Shown here in pieces: positions 47,653 through 56,123 of a stretch of 64,000 nucleotides of DNA. This DNA is from Aurantiacibacter poecillastricola (GTDB taxonomy: Bacteria; Pseudomonadota; Alphaproteobacteria; Sphingomonadales; Sphingomonadaceae). Positions within the stretch are counted from its first letter, which is position 1. Each line of letters begins with the position of its first letter. The notes under the pieces were generated by a model. That model was not told where the DNA came from, searched no databases, and saw only the letters and a program-made list of their open reading frames with translations. The position numbers were made by a program, and so were the translations under genes. The stretch is from positions 310,001 to 374,000 of the forward strand of contig NZ_JAVAMS010000003.1 in NCBI RefSeq assembly GCF_030730945.1. Reading direction: 5' to 3'.

Positions 47653-49320
47653 CTAGCCGTTCCGCAGCATGCTGACCGTCGCGCCCCCGGCGCTCAATTG
47701 TTCGATATCGGTGATGCAATGGAGGAGGCGGATACCCTTGCGCTCCATCGCTTTCTTCAGGACCGCGTCGAACTCGGCATTGGTCGTCACCCGCTCGCCC
47801 CATCCACCATAGCTCTCGGCCATTTTTGCGAAGTCTGGATTGGCGAGATGCGTTGAGGCTTCGCGGCCGGGATATTCCCGTTCCTGGTGCATGCGGATGG
47901 TGCCGTAGGTGGAATTGTCAAATACGATTACCAGCAGGTCGAGCCCGTATTGCGCAGCAGTCGCCAGCTCCTGACCGTTCATCAGGAAATCGCCGTCGCC
48001 CGCCGCTGCCACGACGCAGCGGTCGGGGAAGCGCATGGCCGCAGCCACGGCGGCTGGAACGCCATAGCCCATGGCGCCTGCGGTAGGTGCGAGCTGCGAG
48101 GGATATCCGGCATAGCGCCAGTAGCGATGCCACCACCCGGCGAAATTGCCCGCGCCGTTGCAGATGATCGCGTCCACGGGGATGAGCCTACGACACGTTG
48201 CCATCGCAACCGCGAGATCGAGGTCAAACAGCGCGTCCTCACGCGGCGTGTTCCAGTCCTGCCACTCGGCATGGGCCTCTGCCCCGCAATCGAAGTCGAT
48301 CACGTCGCCATCGTCCCACAGGGCGGCACTCTCGGCGAATTCCGCCATGTCGGCGCAGACGGGCAGGTCGGTGCGGTAGACGCGGCCGAGCTCGGCAGGG
48401 TCGGGGTGGACGTGGATCAGTTGCTGGTCCGGGTGGTCGGGCGTGATAAGCGAATAGCCGTCCGTGGTCGCCTCTCCCAGCCGCGCGCCGACTACCAGCA
48501 AGAGGTCAGCCGCGCGCACTCTTTCGGACAGCTTGGGATTGGGCCCGTAGCCGAGATTGCCCGCATAGACCCTCGACTCCGCAGAGACCGCGTCCTGCCT
48601 GCGGAAAGCCGTGGCGACGGGCAGGCCTATTCGTTCGGCAAATTGCGTGAAGTAGTGCCGCGCCCGGCCATTCCATCCCGCACCACCGACAATGGCGAGC
48701 GGCGCGGCAGCATCGCCGATCATTTGCATGGCCGTTGCCATCACATCGGGGCAGGGTGCCTGCGCGGGCCGAGTGACGGCGGGACGCACGGGCGTGTCGA
48801 GCACATCCTCGTGCAGCATGTCCTCGGGCAGGGCGAGCACCACGGGGCCCGGGCGCCCCGAGATCGCCGTCGACCAAGCGCGGGCGATATATTCCGGAAT
48901 GCGGCGTGCGTCGTCGATCCGGGCGGACCACTTGGCGATGGGGGCGAAGAAGGCGGGAAAGTCGATCTCCTGGAAGCCTTCCCGGTCGCGCATGGAGCGG
49001 TCGACATCGCCGATGAAGAGGATCATCGGCTGGCTGTCCTGCATCGCCACGTGCACTCCGATGCTGGCATTGGTCGCGCCCGGTCCGCGTGTGACGAAGG
49101 CGATACCGGGATTACCATTGCTCGCGGCGTTCAGAGCCCCGTCCGCGCAGGCCATGAAGCCGACGCCGCCTTCCTGCCGGCACGTGACGGTCTGGATCGC
49201 GTTGCAATCGGAAAGGGCGTCGAGCACGGGGAGGAAGCTCTCGCCTGGGACGGTGAAGACGCGATCGGCGCCTTGTTCGACAAGGCAATCGATGAGCAGG
49301 CGGGCAGCAGTTGTTGTCAT
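47653..49320 (-). CDS. Thiamine pyrophosphate enzyme, acetolactate synthase-like
   Basis: A 555-residue three-domain ThDP enzyme. The N-terminal domain contains the cofactor-activating Glu in TCRQEGGVGFMACADG. A central domain follows (AIVGGAGWNGRARHY), and the C-terminal domain carries the ThDP motif AAGDGDFLMNGQELATAAQYGLDLLVIVFDN (GDG ... N). The usual FAD- and regulatory-subunit features of anabolic acetolactate synthase are not evident, and no ilvH is adjacent. It is more likely an oxalyl-CoA decarboxylase/benzoylformate decarboxylase/IlvB-like homologue of unknown substrate. It converges on csbD. Confidence 0.85.
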   Translation of the reverse strand: MTTTAARLLIDCLVEQGADRVFTVPGESFLPVLDALSDCNAIQTVTCRQEGGVGFMACADGALNAASNGNPGIAFVTRGPGATNASIGVHVAMQDSQPMILFIGDVDRSMRDREGFQEIDFPAFFAPIAKWSARIDDARRIPEYIARAWSTAISGRPGPVVLALPEDMLHEDVLDTPVRPAVTRPAQAPCPDVMATAMQMIGDAAAPLAIVGGAGWNGRARHYFTQFAERIGLPVATAFRRQDAVSAESRVYAGNLGYGPNPKLSERVRAADLLLVVGARLGEATTDGYSLITPDHPDQQLIHVHPDPAELGRVYRTDLPVCADMAEFAESAALWDDGDVIDFDCGAEAHAEWQDWNTPREDALFDLDLAVAMATCRRLIPVDAIICNGAGNFAGWWHRYWRYAGYPSQLAPTAGAMGYGVPAAVAAAMRFPDRCVVAAAGDGDFLMNGQELATAAQYGLDLLVIVFDNSTYGTIRMHQEREYPGREASTHLANPDFAKMAESYGGWGERVTTNAEFDAVLKKAMERKGIRLLHCITDIEQLSAGGATVSMLRNG

Positions 49321-49444
49321 GCCAGCGGATTAGCCATGCTGGCGAGTCCCGGCAACGCTCTCACGAAACTTATCATTCGTCCCGATGGTGGACAGAAATT
49401 CGGGGGAGGGAGCCAAATGGTTACCAAAACGTTAAACCCGCATC

Positions 49445-49654
49445 ATGAGACGCGCACTTGTCCTAACGACCGAGTCGTCCCGCCACCCCTTCCGGGCTTC
49501 CCTGCCACCCCACGTGCTGCGGCGCGCCAACGAGGTCGAGCCTATGGCTCCCTGGCGCAAGCGTCTGTCGCTGGGTCTCTCGCGGCAGGATCTCGAGACG
49601 ATGGCAGCAACCTACGCCGCCGGTTTCCTGGCGACGCTTTCCTTCTTCGCCTGA
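49445..49654 (+). CDS. Small hypothetical protein
   Basis: 69 residues, MRRALVLTTESSRHPFRASLPPHVLRR then PWRKRLSLGLSRQDLETMAATYAAGFLATLSFFA. The C-terminal 15-20 residues are hydrophobic and could associate with membrane. I recognise no family. It ends one base before the convergent MFS gene. The upstream bases contain GGAGC-N16-CGTT (49409-49433), one mismatch from an EcfG promoter, but the leader would be only a few bases. Coding status is moderately likely. Confidence 0.5.
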   Translation: MRRALVLTTESSRHPFRASLPPHVLRRANEVEPMAPWRKRLSLGLSRQDLETMAATYAAGFLATLSFFA

Positions 49655-49655
49655 G

Positions 49656-50999
49656 CTATTCTGCCGCGGCGGGCTGAGCGTCGAGTTCGGCGGCCGCCAG
49701 CTTCTCGGCATGGAAGAGTTTCGCGCCTAGCCATGCCGACATCAGGCACATCACCGCGCTCAGCAGCAATTGCTCGGCGAGCGGGATGCCCACCGCGCTC
49801 AGCGCCCCGGCTAGCACGGATCCGATCACCATCGCGCCTGAATTGACGATATTGTTCGCCGCTACCGCGCGGCTGGCAGCAGAGGGATGCACCTTGGTGG
49901 TAAGGAATGCGTAGAGCGGCACCACGAACATGCCGCCGAAAATGGCTATCAGCAGCAGCGTCACCACCACCAGCCACGCCATCGGCTGGGCGATGAACTC
50001 GCCAATGCTCATCAGCTCGTCCGTCCGCAGGTCGGCCTGGTAGCCGCGGCACACGAAGTAGAGAGCGGCCACCATCACTCCCATCGCGATCACCGAGGCG
50101 GGCGAGAACTTGGCCGAGACCTGATTCTTCAGCAGCATGTTGATCGCCACCGAGCCGATGGCCACGCCGATGGAGAACACCACCAGCATCAGGCTGGCGA
50201 CTTCCTTGCTGGCCAGCAGCACGTTCTTGGCGAGCGGCGGAAACTGGATGAACAGCACCGCGCCGATGGTCCAGAAGAAGCTGATGGCGAGGATGGCGTA
50301 GAACACCTCGCGGTTGGCCATGGTGTCGCGGATCAGGCGAATGGAGCCGGAGATGGGGTTGTAGTCGATCCGCTCCACCTCGCCCATCGGCGGGGCGGTG
50401 GGGATCTTCTGGCTGGTGGCGAAGCCGACGCAGGCCAGCACGATCACCAGCACCGCGGCCGCCTGAACCGATACGAAGCCGGCGAGGATGGTGCCGCCCA
50501 TGATGGCAACATAGGTGCCCGCCTCCACGAGGCCCGTGCCCGACAGCACTTCGTCCTTCTTCAAGTGCTGGGGCAGGATCGAATACTTGATCGGTCCAAT
50601 GAAGGTGGAGTGGGTGCCCATCGCGAACAGCGCCAGCATCAGCAGCGGCAGTGCCAGCGTCGTCACCATCACGCCGTTCAGCGCCAGCATCAGACCGCAA
50701 GCACCCACGGCCATGATACCGATCTCCGCCGCCTTCACGGTGCGGATGATGCGCGCCTTGTCGCGCATGTCGGCAAGTTGGCCCGCCAGTGCGGAAAGCA
50801 GGAAGAAGGGCAGGATGAAGACCGCGCTGGCGATCGCGCTGAAATTGGTCTCGTCCTCGGCCGAGTTGTAGATGCTGTAGACGACAAACAGCACCATCGC
50901 ATTCTTGTAGAGGTTGTCGTTGAAGGCATTGAGGAGCTGCGTGCAGAACAGCGGCAGGAAGCGGCGCTGCTTGAGAAGGTGGGTAGAGGTGAACATCAA
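49656..50999 (-). CDS. MFS transporter, LplT/lysophospholipid transporter-like
   Basis: A 447-residue 12-helix major facilitator. It begins RRFLPLFCTQLLNAFNDNLYKNAMVLFVVY and carries GQLADMRDKARIIRTVKAAEIG (loop 2-3 motif). STFIGPIKYSILPQHLKKDEVLSGTGLVEAGTYVAIM follows. That pattern matches LplT and the MFS half of Aas proteins, which flip lysophospholipids inward for reacylation. The acyltransferase and acyl-ACP synthetase partners are not adjacent. It is divergent from pgsA, another phospholipid gene. Substrate is inferred. Confidence 0.85.
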   Translation of the reverse strand: MMFTSTHLLKQRRFLPLFCTQLLNAFNDNLYKNAMVLFVVYSIYNSAEDETNFSAIASAVFILPFFLLSALAGQLADMRDKARIIRTVKAAEIGIMAVGACGLMLALNGVMVTTLALPLLMLALFAMGTHSTFIGPIKYSILPQHLKKDEVLSGTGLVEAGTYVAIMGGTILAGFVSVQAAAVLVIVLACVGFATSQKIPTAPPMGEVERIDYNPISGSIRLIRDTMANREVFYAILAISFFWTIGAVLFIQFPPLAKNVLLASKEVASLMLVVFSIGVAIGSVAINMLLKNQVSAKFSPASVIAMGVMVAALYFVCRGYQADLRTDELMSIGEFIAQPMAWLVVVTLLLIAIFGGMFVVPLYAFLTTKVHPSAASRAVAANNIVNSGAMVIGSVLAGALSAVGIPLAEQLLLSAVMCLMSAWLGAKLFHAEKLAAAELDAQPAAAE

Positions 51000-51157
51000 A
51001 GCCTTTGTAAAGTCGCCTTGCGGGATCGGCCCTGTCGCCGGGCCGCAGCCTCTCTCGGGACAGGATTTGACCGTTTAGGGACAATCTCCCGCGCTCGCCA
51101 AGCTTTTTCCAGGCGAGCTTTTTCCGGCGCGCGAAAGCGGCTAGGGCGAAAGCTACC

Positions 51158-51751
51158 ATGTGGACCTTGCCCAATATCCTCACCCTCAGCCGTATCCTGA
51201 CGCTGCCCCTGCTCGGCTTCCTGCTGTGGTGGCCGGGCTGGGCGCTGGGCTACCTCGCGGCCTTCGCGCTCTACTGCCTGATGGGCATCACCGACTATTT
51301 CGACGGATTGCTGGCCCGCTCGAGCGGGGCGGTGAGCAAGCTGGGCATCTTCCTTGACCCCATTGCCGACAAGATCATGGTGGCAACCGTGATCCTGGTA
51401 CTGGCAGCGCAGGGCATTCTGCGCGGGCCCTATGTGGGCGATGCGCATGTGATCGCCGGGCTCATCATCCTGATTCGCGAGATCGCCGTCTCGGGCCTGC
51501 GGGAGTTCCTGGGCGACCTTCAGGTGAGCATGCCCGTTTCCAAGCTCGCCAAGTGGAAGACGACCTTTCAGCTCGTCGCGCTGGGCTCGCTCATCCTCGG
51601 GCAGGGCCTGCCCGGCTGGACCTTCATGGCCGGCGGCATCGAGCACAACGTGCCGCACCTTGTCGGCCTCATCACCCTGTGGGGCGCGGCGATCCTGACG
51701 CTGATCACCGGCTGGGACTATTTGCGGGTTGGCATCAAGTACATGGATTGA
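51158..51751 (+). CDS. pgsA: CDP-diacylglycerol-glycerol-3-phosphate 3-phosphatidyltransferase
   Basis: A 197-residue PgsA, committing CDP-diacylglycerol to phosphatidylglycerol. It begins MWTLPNILTLSRILTLPLLGFLL. The CDP-alcohol phosphotransferase motif reads DYFDGLLARSSGAVSKLGIFLDPIADKI, with all conserved Asp, Gly, Ala and Arg present. REIAVSGLREFLGD is a further family signature. A direct repeat AGCTTTTTCC (51101-51110 and 51116-51125) lies in the 158-base divergent region upstream; no promoter was convincing. Confidence 0.96.
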   Translation: MWTLPNILTLSRILTLPLLGFLLWWPGWALGYLAAFALYCLMGITDYFDGLLARSSGAVSKLGIFLDPIADKIMVATVILVLAAQGILRGPYVGDAHVIAGLIILIREIAVSGLREFLGDLQVSMPVSKLAKWKTTFQLVALGSLILGQGLPGWTFMAGGIEHNVPHLVGLITLWGAAILTLITGWDYLRVGIKYMD

Positions 51752-52010
51752 CTTCGGGATTGATCGTGGAACGCCGACAGGGGTGTTTTGCGCAACTCGG
51801 TTTCGGCGAAAAATATCTTTATTACAACAGTTTGCTCGAGTTCGCGATGCTGGATGTGTGACCTTTCGCTTCTGCTTGCGCGCTGCGGGAGACGGGGGCG
51901 TAGTAGGAACGGTGAGTGGGCTGGCGAACATGCGGCTCCGATAGGAGGGTTGGCGCGAGTAGGAAATCGTGGTGTCGGCTATTGGGGTGGGAAGCTGCCG
52001 TCTGTCTTCA
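51752..52010. other. Non-coding stretch after pgsA
   Basis: I see no supported gene, RNA or terminator here. Reading frames present are short and lack plausible starts. Around 51810-51850 the sequence is noticeably richer in A and T than its surroundings. Together with the repeats that follow, it forms a roughly 560-base gene-free patch. Confidence 0.5.
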
Positions 52011-52149
52011 TCCTCCCTGTCGCAACGCGATGGGGAGGTGGCGCGCCGCCGCAGGCGGTGTGACGGAGGGGCAACTAGCGCTACCGCCCCTCCACCACTC
52101 GCTGCGCGAGCGGTCCCCCTCCCCATGAGGCTGCGCCTCACAGGGAGGA
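52011..52149. repeat. REP-like nested palindrome (sphingomonad-type intergenic repeat)
   Basis: Three nested pairs: TCCTCCCTGT (52011-52020) with ACAGGGAGGA (52140-52149), TGGGGAGG (52031-52038) with CCTCCCCA (52118-52125), and GGAGGGG (52065-52071) with CCCCTCC (52087-52093). Local CG-rich hairpins sit inside (CGCCGCAGGCGG; CTCGCTGCGCGAG; GAGGCTGCGCCTC). This compound form is typical of dispersed bacterial intergenic repeats. Confidence 0.75.
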
Positions 52150-52223
52150 TTTGAAGTTCGCTACCGGGTCGATAACTGACAGGCGGCTTTCGGTTCGAGG
52201 CGCGGCAAAGCTGCAAATCCGGT

Positions 52224-52288
52224 GTTGGGTGGAAAGCCCGCACTATCGAATGTCTGATTATGGGTGGAAAGCGGACATGCGACATTCG
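52224..52288. repeat. Degenerate GGGTGGAAAGC repeat with inverted CGAATGTC arms
   Basis: GGGTGGAAAGC occurs twice (about 52228-52238 and 52262-52272). The second copy is flanked by the inverted pair CGAATGTC (52247-52254) and GACATTCG (52281-52288). I recall similar GGGTGGAAAGCGGACATT-type elements scattered in Erythrobacter-like genomes; this could not be checked here. Confidence 0.55.
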
Positions 52289-52311
52289 ATCTTTCTGCTA
52301 CAGACCACGGC

Positions 52312-52578
52312 ATGACGAAGAAATCGATACAGACCATCCGCTCAGACCTTCATCGGGTTGAACAAGCCAATGATCTGAGAGGTGCAGAAGCATTCGCGAA
52401 GTTCTACATGGATGGACCAGAAACCGTCCTTCAGCTGAATGAGGTCGCTGCAATCCAGTTTTGCCGTCATGTTTTAGATTGCATCTCGAAAGAATTTTCG
52501 GGTTCTCACCAACATCTGGACGAGACAAACTTTGTTGACGAGGGCAATGTCCGTTTGCGGATCGAGCGAACTGATTGA
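52312..52578 (+). CDS. Hypothetical 88-residue protein
   Basis: Reads MTKKSIQTIRSDLHRVEQANDLRGAEAFA ... NEVAAIQFCRHVLDCISKEFSGSHQHLDE ... VRLRIERTD. It is soluble, apparently helical, and belongs to no family I recognise. Base composition is plainly less GC-rich than the neighbours. It sits directly behind two repeat elements, so it may be acquired DNA or a remnant. No clear ribosome-binding site is visible. ATG 52312 is preferred over 52264, which lies within the repeat. Confidence 0.45.
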   Translation: MTKKSIQTIRSDLHRVEQANDLRGAEAFAKFYMDGPETVLQLNEVAAIQFCRHVLDCISKEFSGSHQHLDETNFVDEGNVRLRIERTD

Positions 52579-52626
52579 TGTTGTAGGTCCGCAATCGGAT
52601 CGCGAGCAGCCACCGCCACTAACCCA

Positions 52627-53805
52627 CTACCCCTCCACCGCCGCCTCCGCCTCGGCGACATTCGCCGCCACCAGCGCCTCGTGGTACGCTACCACCGCGC
52701 GAGTGACTTCCTGCATCATCTGCATCCGCTCGATTGTCGGGCGCCTTGTCACGCCGATCATCACCGCGACGGCGTAGGCCGAGGAGTCCGGCGCAAACAA
52801 TACGCCGACGTCGTTGTAACCAGATTGCTGGCCGTTCCAGAACTGCCCGGTACCGGTCTTGTGGCTCACCACCCAGCCTTCCGGGCGTCCACCCTTCAGG
52901 CGACGAGGTCCGCTGCGCGTGTTCGACATGATGGTGAGAAATTTCTCGGCGGTTTCCTCGGAGAGGACTTCGCCGCGTTCGATGGCGGCGAGAGCGCGGG
53001 CGATGCCCAGCGGGGTCGCGCCGTCCACGGGGTCGGCCAGGTAGTTCTCGAAAGCCCGCTTGCGGCTCTCCTGCGGCACGCGGTCGCGGGCGTCGAAGAA
53101 ATTGTTCTCGTAGGAATACTCGTCGCGCCACAGCAGGCCCGCGATCGCGCTCTGCATCGGTTTCTCGCCGGGGCCGAAGCGGATATCCTCGAGGCCGTTA
53201 TTCGCCAGCGCCCGCCGCACCGCGCGCGGACCGCCCACGCGCTGGAGGATGGCGTTGTTGGCGGTGTTGTCGCTTTGCTGGATGGCGCGTTCGATAAGCT
53301 CCCCGATGGTCGTCTCCACCGCGCCATCGCGAAGGATTTCCCCGCGGATGGGCTGGTGGAACAGCGTCAGGTCCTCGCGGCTGACGCGCACCGGCGCATC
53401 GAGATCGAGCAGGCCCTTCTCCGCCAACAGCAGCGCAGTGAGCGAGACCCAGGTCTTGCTAACGCTTTGCTGCGGGAACAGTTCGGTCTCGTTGTATCCG
53501 GTGCTCCAGCCTGCATCGACATCGAGCACGGCAATGCCCATCGAGCCGCCGAAATCCTCGCCGATCGCCTTGATCCGCTCGGCAAGCTGCTCGCGGGCCT
53601 TCTCCACTTGCGGGTCGACTTCGACGACTTCCGGCTCGGGCTCAGGTTCCACTTCGGGCTCCGCTTCGATCACTTCCTCGGCTTGCGCGGCGCGCACGTC
53701 CTCGCCCCATGACACGCCGTAAGGCGCTCGCGGATTTTCGGCTGAACCGCAGGCTGCAAGAGTGAGAGCGGCGATGGCGGGAATGATCGTTCGAGTCAGG
53801 GTCAC
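52627..53805 (-). CDS. Class A beta-lactamase-fold serine hydrolase, lipoprotein
   Basis: A 392-residue protein starting at GTG 53805. Its lipoprotein signal ends LTLAAC (Cys19). An acidic proline/glutamate linker (EAEPEVEPEPEPEVVEVD) leads to a beta-lactamase-like catalytic domain. The active-site motifs are present: SVSK (Ser114, Lys117), SDN (178-180) and KTG (316-318). The omega-loop ExxLN that holds the deacylating Glu166 in class A enzymes is absent; the segment between SDN and KTG is longer and reads FDARDRVPQESRKRAFENYLADP. It may be a weak lactamase, a penicillin-binding peptidase or an esterase. It stands alone, 76 bases before oxyR. Confidence 0.85.
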   Translation of the reverse strand: MTLTRTIIPAIAALTLAACGSAENPRAPYGVSWGEDVRAAQAEEVIEAEPEVEPEPEPEVVEVDPQVEKAREQLAERIKAIGEDFGGSMGIAVLDVDAGWSTGYNETELFPQQSVSKTWVSLTALLLAEKGLLDLDAPVRVSREDLTLFHQPIRGEILRDGAVETTIGELIERAIQQSDNTANNAILQRVGGPRAVRRALANNGLEDIRFGPGEKPMQSAIAGLLWRDEYSYENNFFDARDRVPQESRKRAFENYLADPVDGATPLGIARALAAIERGEVLSEETAEKFLTIMSNTRSGPRRLKGGRPEGWVVSHKTGTGQFWNGQQSGYNDVGVLFAPDSSAYAVAVMIGVTRRPTIERMQMMQEVTRAVVAYHEALVAANVAEAEAAVEG

Positions 53806-53881
53806 GTGTCTGTAATGGCCAGTCTGGCGGGAGTGTCCCGGAAAGCTGTGAAAAAACGAGGCTATGGGCGACAGGGGGCCG

Positions 53882-54778
53882 TCAGCCGGAGCGCAATTCC
53901 TCGGCCAGCAAGCGAAACTCGTCCGAGCGCGGCGAGTTGGCGCGCCACACCAGCGCAATCTCGCGACTGGTCTGGCTGCCCTTGAGTGGGCGGGCGACCA
54001 CGTCGGTCTCGTGCAATATGCCCGCCTCGATGGCCATTTCCGGCAGCATGGTGACGCCAAGGCCATTATCGACCATCTGCACCAGCGTGTGCAGGCTGGT
54101 GCCTATCATGGTGGCACTGGCGTTCAGTTCAGGCCGGTTGCAGGCGGCCAGCGCGTGTTCCTTCAGGCAGTGCCCGTCCTCCAGCAGCAGCAGGCGTCCC
54201 TCGTCGATCATCGCGGGTGCAATCTCGGCGGGTGGATCGCGCGGGTCGTCCTTGGGGAAGGCGACATAGAGGTTGTCCCGGCAGATGGTCGCCTTTTCCA
54301 CTTCGCCCGTGGCGAAGGGGAGGGCGAGCAGCACGCAATCGGCGCGGCCATGATGCAGCGATTCAAGCGCCTGGTCGCTGGTTTCCTCGCGCAGAAACAG
54401 CCTCAGTTGCGGGCGTTCCTTGCGCAGGCGCGGCAGGATGCGCGGGAGCAGGAAGGGCGCTATGGTGGGGATCACGCTCATGCGCAATTCGCCCGAAAGC
54501 GGCTTGCCCGCGGCCTGCACCAGTTCGGCCAGTTCCTCCGCCTCGCGCAGCACGCGGTGCGCCTTCTCCACCACCGAATTGCCGAGCGGGGTGAAACGCA
54601 CGACCCGGCGACTGCGCTCGACCAGCGTGACGCCCAGCAACGATTCGAGTTCGCGAATCCCCGCCGAAAGGGTGGACTGAGAGACGAAGCTGGCCTCTGC
54701 GGCGCGGCCGAAATGCTGCTGCTCGTGCAGCGACACGAGATATTGCAACTGCTTGATGGTGGGGAGGTAAGTGCTCAA
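53882..54778 (-). CDS. oxyR: LysR-family peroxide sensor OxyR
   Basis: A 298-residue LysR regulator. The N-terminal helix-turn-helix is LQYLVSLHEQQHFGRAAEASFVSQSTLSAGIRELE. The effector domain carries DGHCLKEHALAACN: Cys204 and Cys213 are 9 residues apart, as are the redox pair Cys199 and Cys208 of E. coli OxyR, so peroxide sensing by disulfide formation is expected. The start is inferred to be TTG 54778 ([14 protein letters not shown]), overlapping the rnd stop as TTGA. No catalase or peroxidase gene is adjacent. Confidence 0.92.
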   Translation of the reverse strand: MSTYLPTIKQLQYLVSLHEQQHFGRAAEASFVSQSTLSAGIRELESLLGVTLVERSRRVVRFTPLGNSVVEKAHRVLREAEELAELVQAAGKPLSGELRMSVIPTIAPFLLPRILPRLRKERPQLRLFLREETSDQALESLHHGRADCVLLALPFATGEVEKATICRDNLYVAFPKDDPRDPPAEIAPAMIDEGRLLLLEDGHCLKEHALAACNRPELNASATMIGTSLHTLVQMVDNGLGVTMLPEMAIEAGILHETDVVARPLKGSQTSREIALVWRANSPRSDEFRLLAEELRSG

Positions 54779-55956
54779 TCCGCCATCTCGGCATCGTCGA
54801 TATGGGTCATCTTCAGACGGCCCTTCTCGACCGCGAAGGCCAGCTTGCCTTCCACGAGGTCCAGCGCGTCCTTGCCGAACACCTCGAAGCGCCAGCCTTC
54901 CAGCACCGGCAGCTTGCGCACGCCAGCTGCCAGCGCCTCCAGCTCGTCGGATCGGGTGAGGAGGCGGGAGGCCACGTCGATCTCGCGGCTGCGAATCTTC
55001 AGCAGCAGCTTGAGGAGGTCTGCCACCAGCGCGCCTTCCTTGCCCAGCGGAGCGCCGCGCTTGGCTTTCTCCGGCATCTCGCTCTGGTCGAGCGGTTCGG
55101 CCTTGTCGATGACGCGCATCAAGCGCTTGCCGATGTCGTTTTCCTTCCACGCATTGGAGAGCCCTCGTACCTTGGCGAGGTCGGCCTGCTTTTTCGGTGG
55201 ATGGCTGGCGATGTCGGCCAGCGTCTCGTCGCGGATGATGCGACCGCGCGGAATGTTCTTGTCCTGCGCCTCGGTCTCGCGCCAGGCGGCGAGTGCCTTC
55301 AGCCGCCCGAGCACCGCAGGGTTACGGCCGGGCGAGCGAATGCGCTTCCACGCCACATCGAGGTCGTTGGCGTAGTTGGAGGGGTCCGCCAGCTTCTCCA
55401 TCTCCGCGTTCAGCCAGTGGCCGCGATCGGTCTTGATCAGCTTGTTCAGGATCTTGGGAAAGATGCGGGCAAGGTAGGTGACGTCGCCGATGGCGTATTC
55501 GATCTGCCGCTCGGTCAGCGGGCGGCGGCTCCAGTCGGTGAAGCGGGCGCCCTTGTCGATGGTCTTGTTGAGCCAGCTCTCCACGAGGTTGGCATAGCCG
55601 ATCTGTTCGGACTGGCTGATCGCCATCATCGCGATCTGCGTGTCGAAGATGGGATGCGGCGTCTTGCCGGTGAGGTTGTAGATGATCTCCACGTCCTGCC
55701 CGCCGGCGTGGAAAATCTTCAGCACGTCCTCATTATTTGTCAGCAGGTCCAGCAGCGGGGTGAGATCGAGGCCGTTGGCCAGCGGATCGACCGCGGCGGC
55801 CTCCTCCTCGTTCCCGATCTGGATCAGGCAGAGCAAAGGGTAATAGGTGTTCTCGCGCATGAATTCGGTGTCGACGCATACGAATTCGTGTTTCGCGAGG
55901 CGCTCGCACAGTTGGGCAAGCGTATCGGTATCGGTAATCAGGGGATGGATCTGCAT
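54775..55956 (-). CDS. rnd: Ribonuclease D
   Basis: A 393-residue 3'-5' exoribonuclease. DEDD exonuclease motifs: [16 protein letters not shown] (Exo I, DxE), [14 protein letters not shown] (Exo II) and [12 protein letters not shown] (Exo III, with Tyr). HRDC domains follow ([19 protein letters not shown] and the C-terminal half). It trims tRNA 3' ends. It is translationally coupled to oxyR and diverges from aspS. Confidence 0.95.
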   Translation of the reverse strand: MQIHPLITDTDTLAQLCERLAKHEFVCVDTEFMRENTYYPLLCLIQIGNEEEAAAVDPLANGLDLTPLLDLLTNNEDVLKIFHAGGQDVEIIYNLTGKTPHPIFDTQIAMMAISQSEQIGYANLVESWLNKTIDKGARFTDWSRRPLTERQIEYAIGDVTYLARIFPKILNKLIKTDRGHWLNAEMEKLADPSNYANDLDVAWKRIRSPGRNPAVLGRLKALAAWRETEAQDKNIPRGRIIRDETLADIASHPPKKQADLAKVRGLSNAWKENDIGKRLMRVIDKAEPLDQSEMPEKAKRGAPLGKEGALVADLLKLLLKIRSREIDVASRLLTRSDELEALAAGVRKLPVLEGWRFEVFGKDALDLVEGKLAFAVEKGRLKMTHIDDAEMAD

Positions 55957-56123
55957 TCGTCTTCTTTTCGTTCTGTGGCCGGTTCACCGACCTGCGGCCC
56001 GACGGCGCCTCCTTGACAAAAGGCCCCGCTTCGCCTGTTAGCGCGCGCACGATATCTGGCGCTGTCGCCGTGCATCGCCCGCGCGCCCTTAGCGCCATAA
56101 CCTGCCAGATGAAAAGAGTCCCC

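Noticed and set aside
49409..49433. EcfG promoter for the 69-residue ORF
   Set aside because: GGAGC-N16-CGTT is one base off consensus, and the predicted start would fall only a few bases before the ATG; not listed as a feature.
47887..49677. 596-codon open frame antisense to the TPP enzyme
   Set aside because: The opposite strand has clear ThDP motifs; this frame has none and runs through the next gene.
50996..52285. 429-codon minus frame across pgsA
   Set aside because: pgsA is complete on the plus strand, and this frame runs through the repeat palindrome, so it is not coding.
52000..52300. CRISPR array in the repeat-rich gap
   Set aside because: Repeats are inverted and few, with no regular repeat-spacer pattern.
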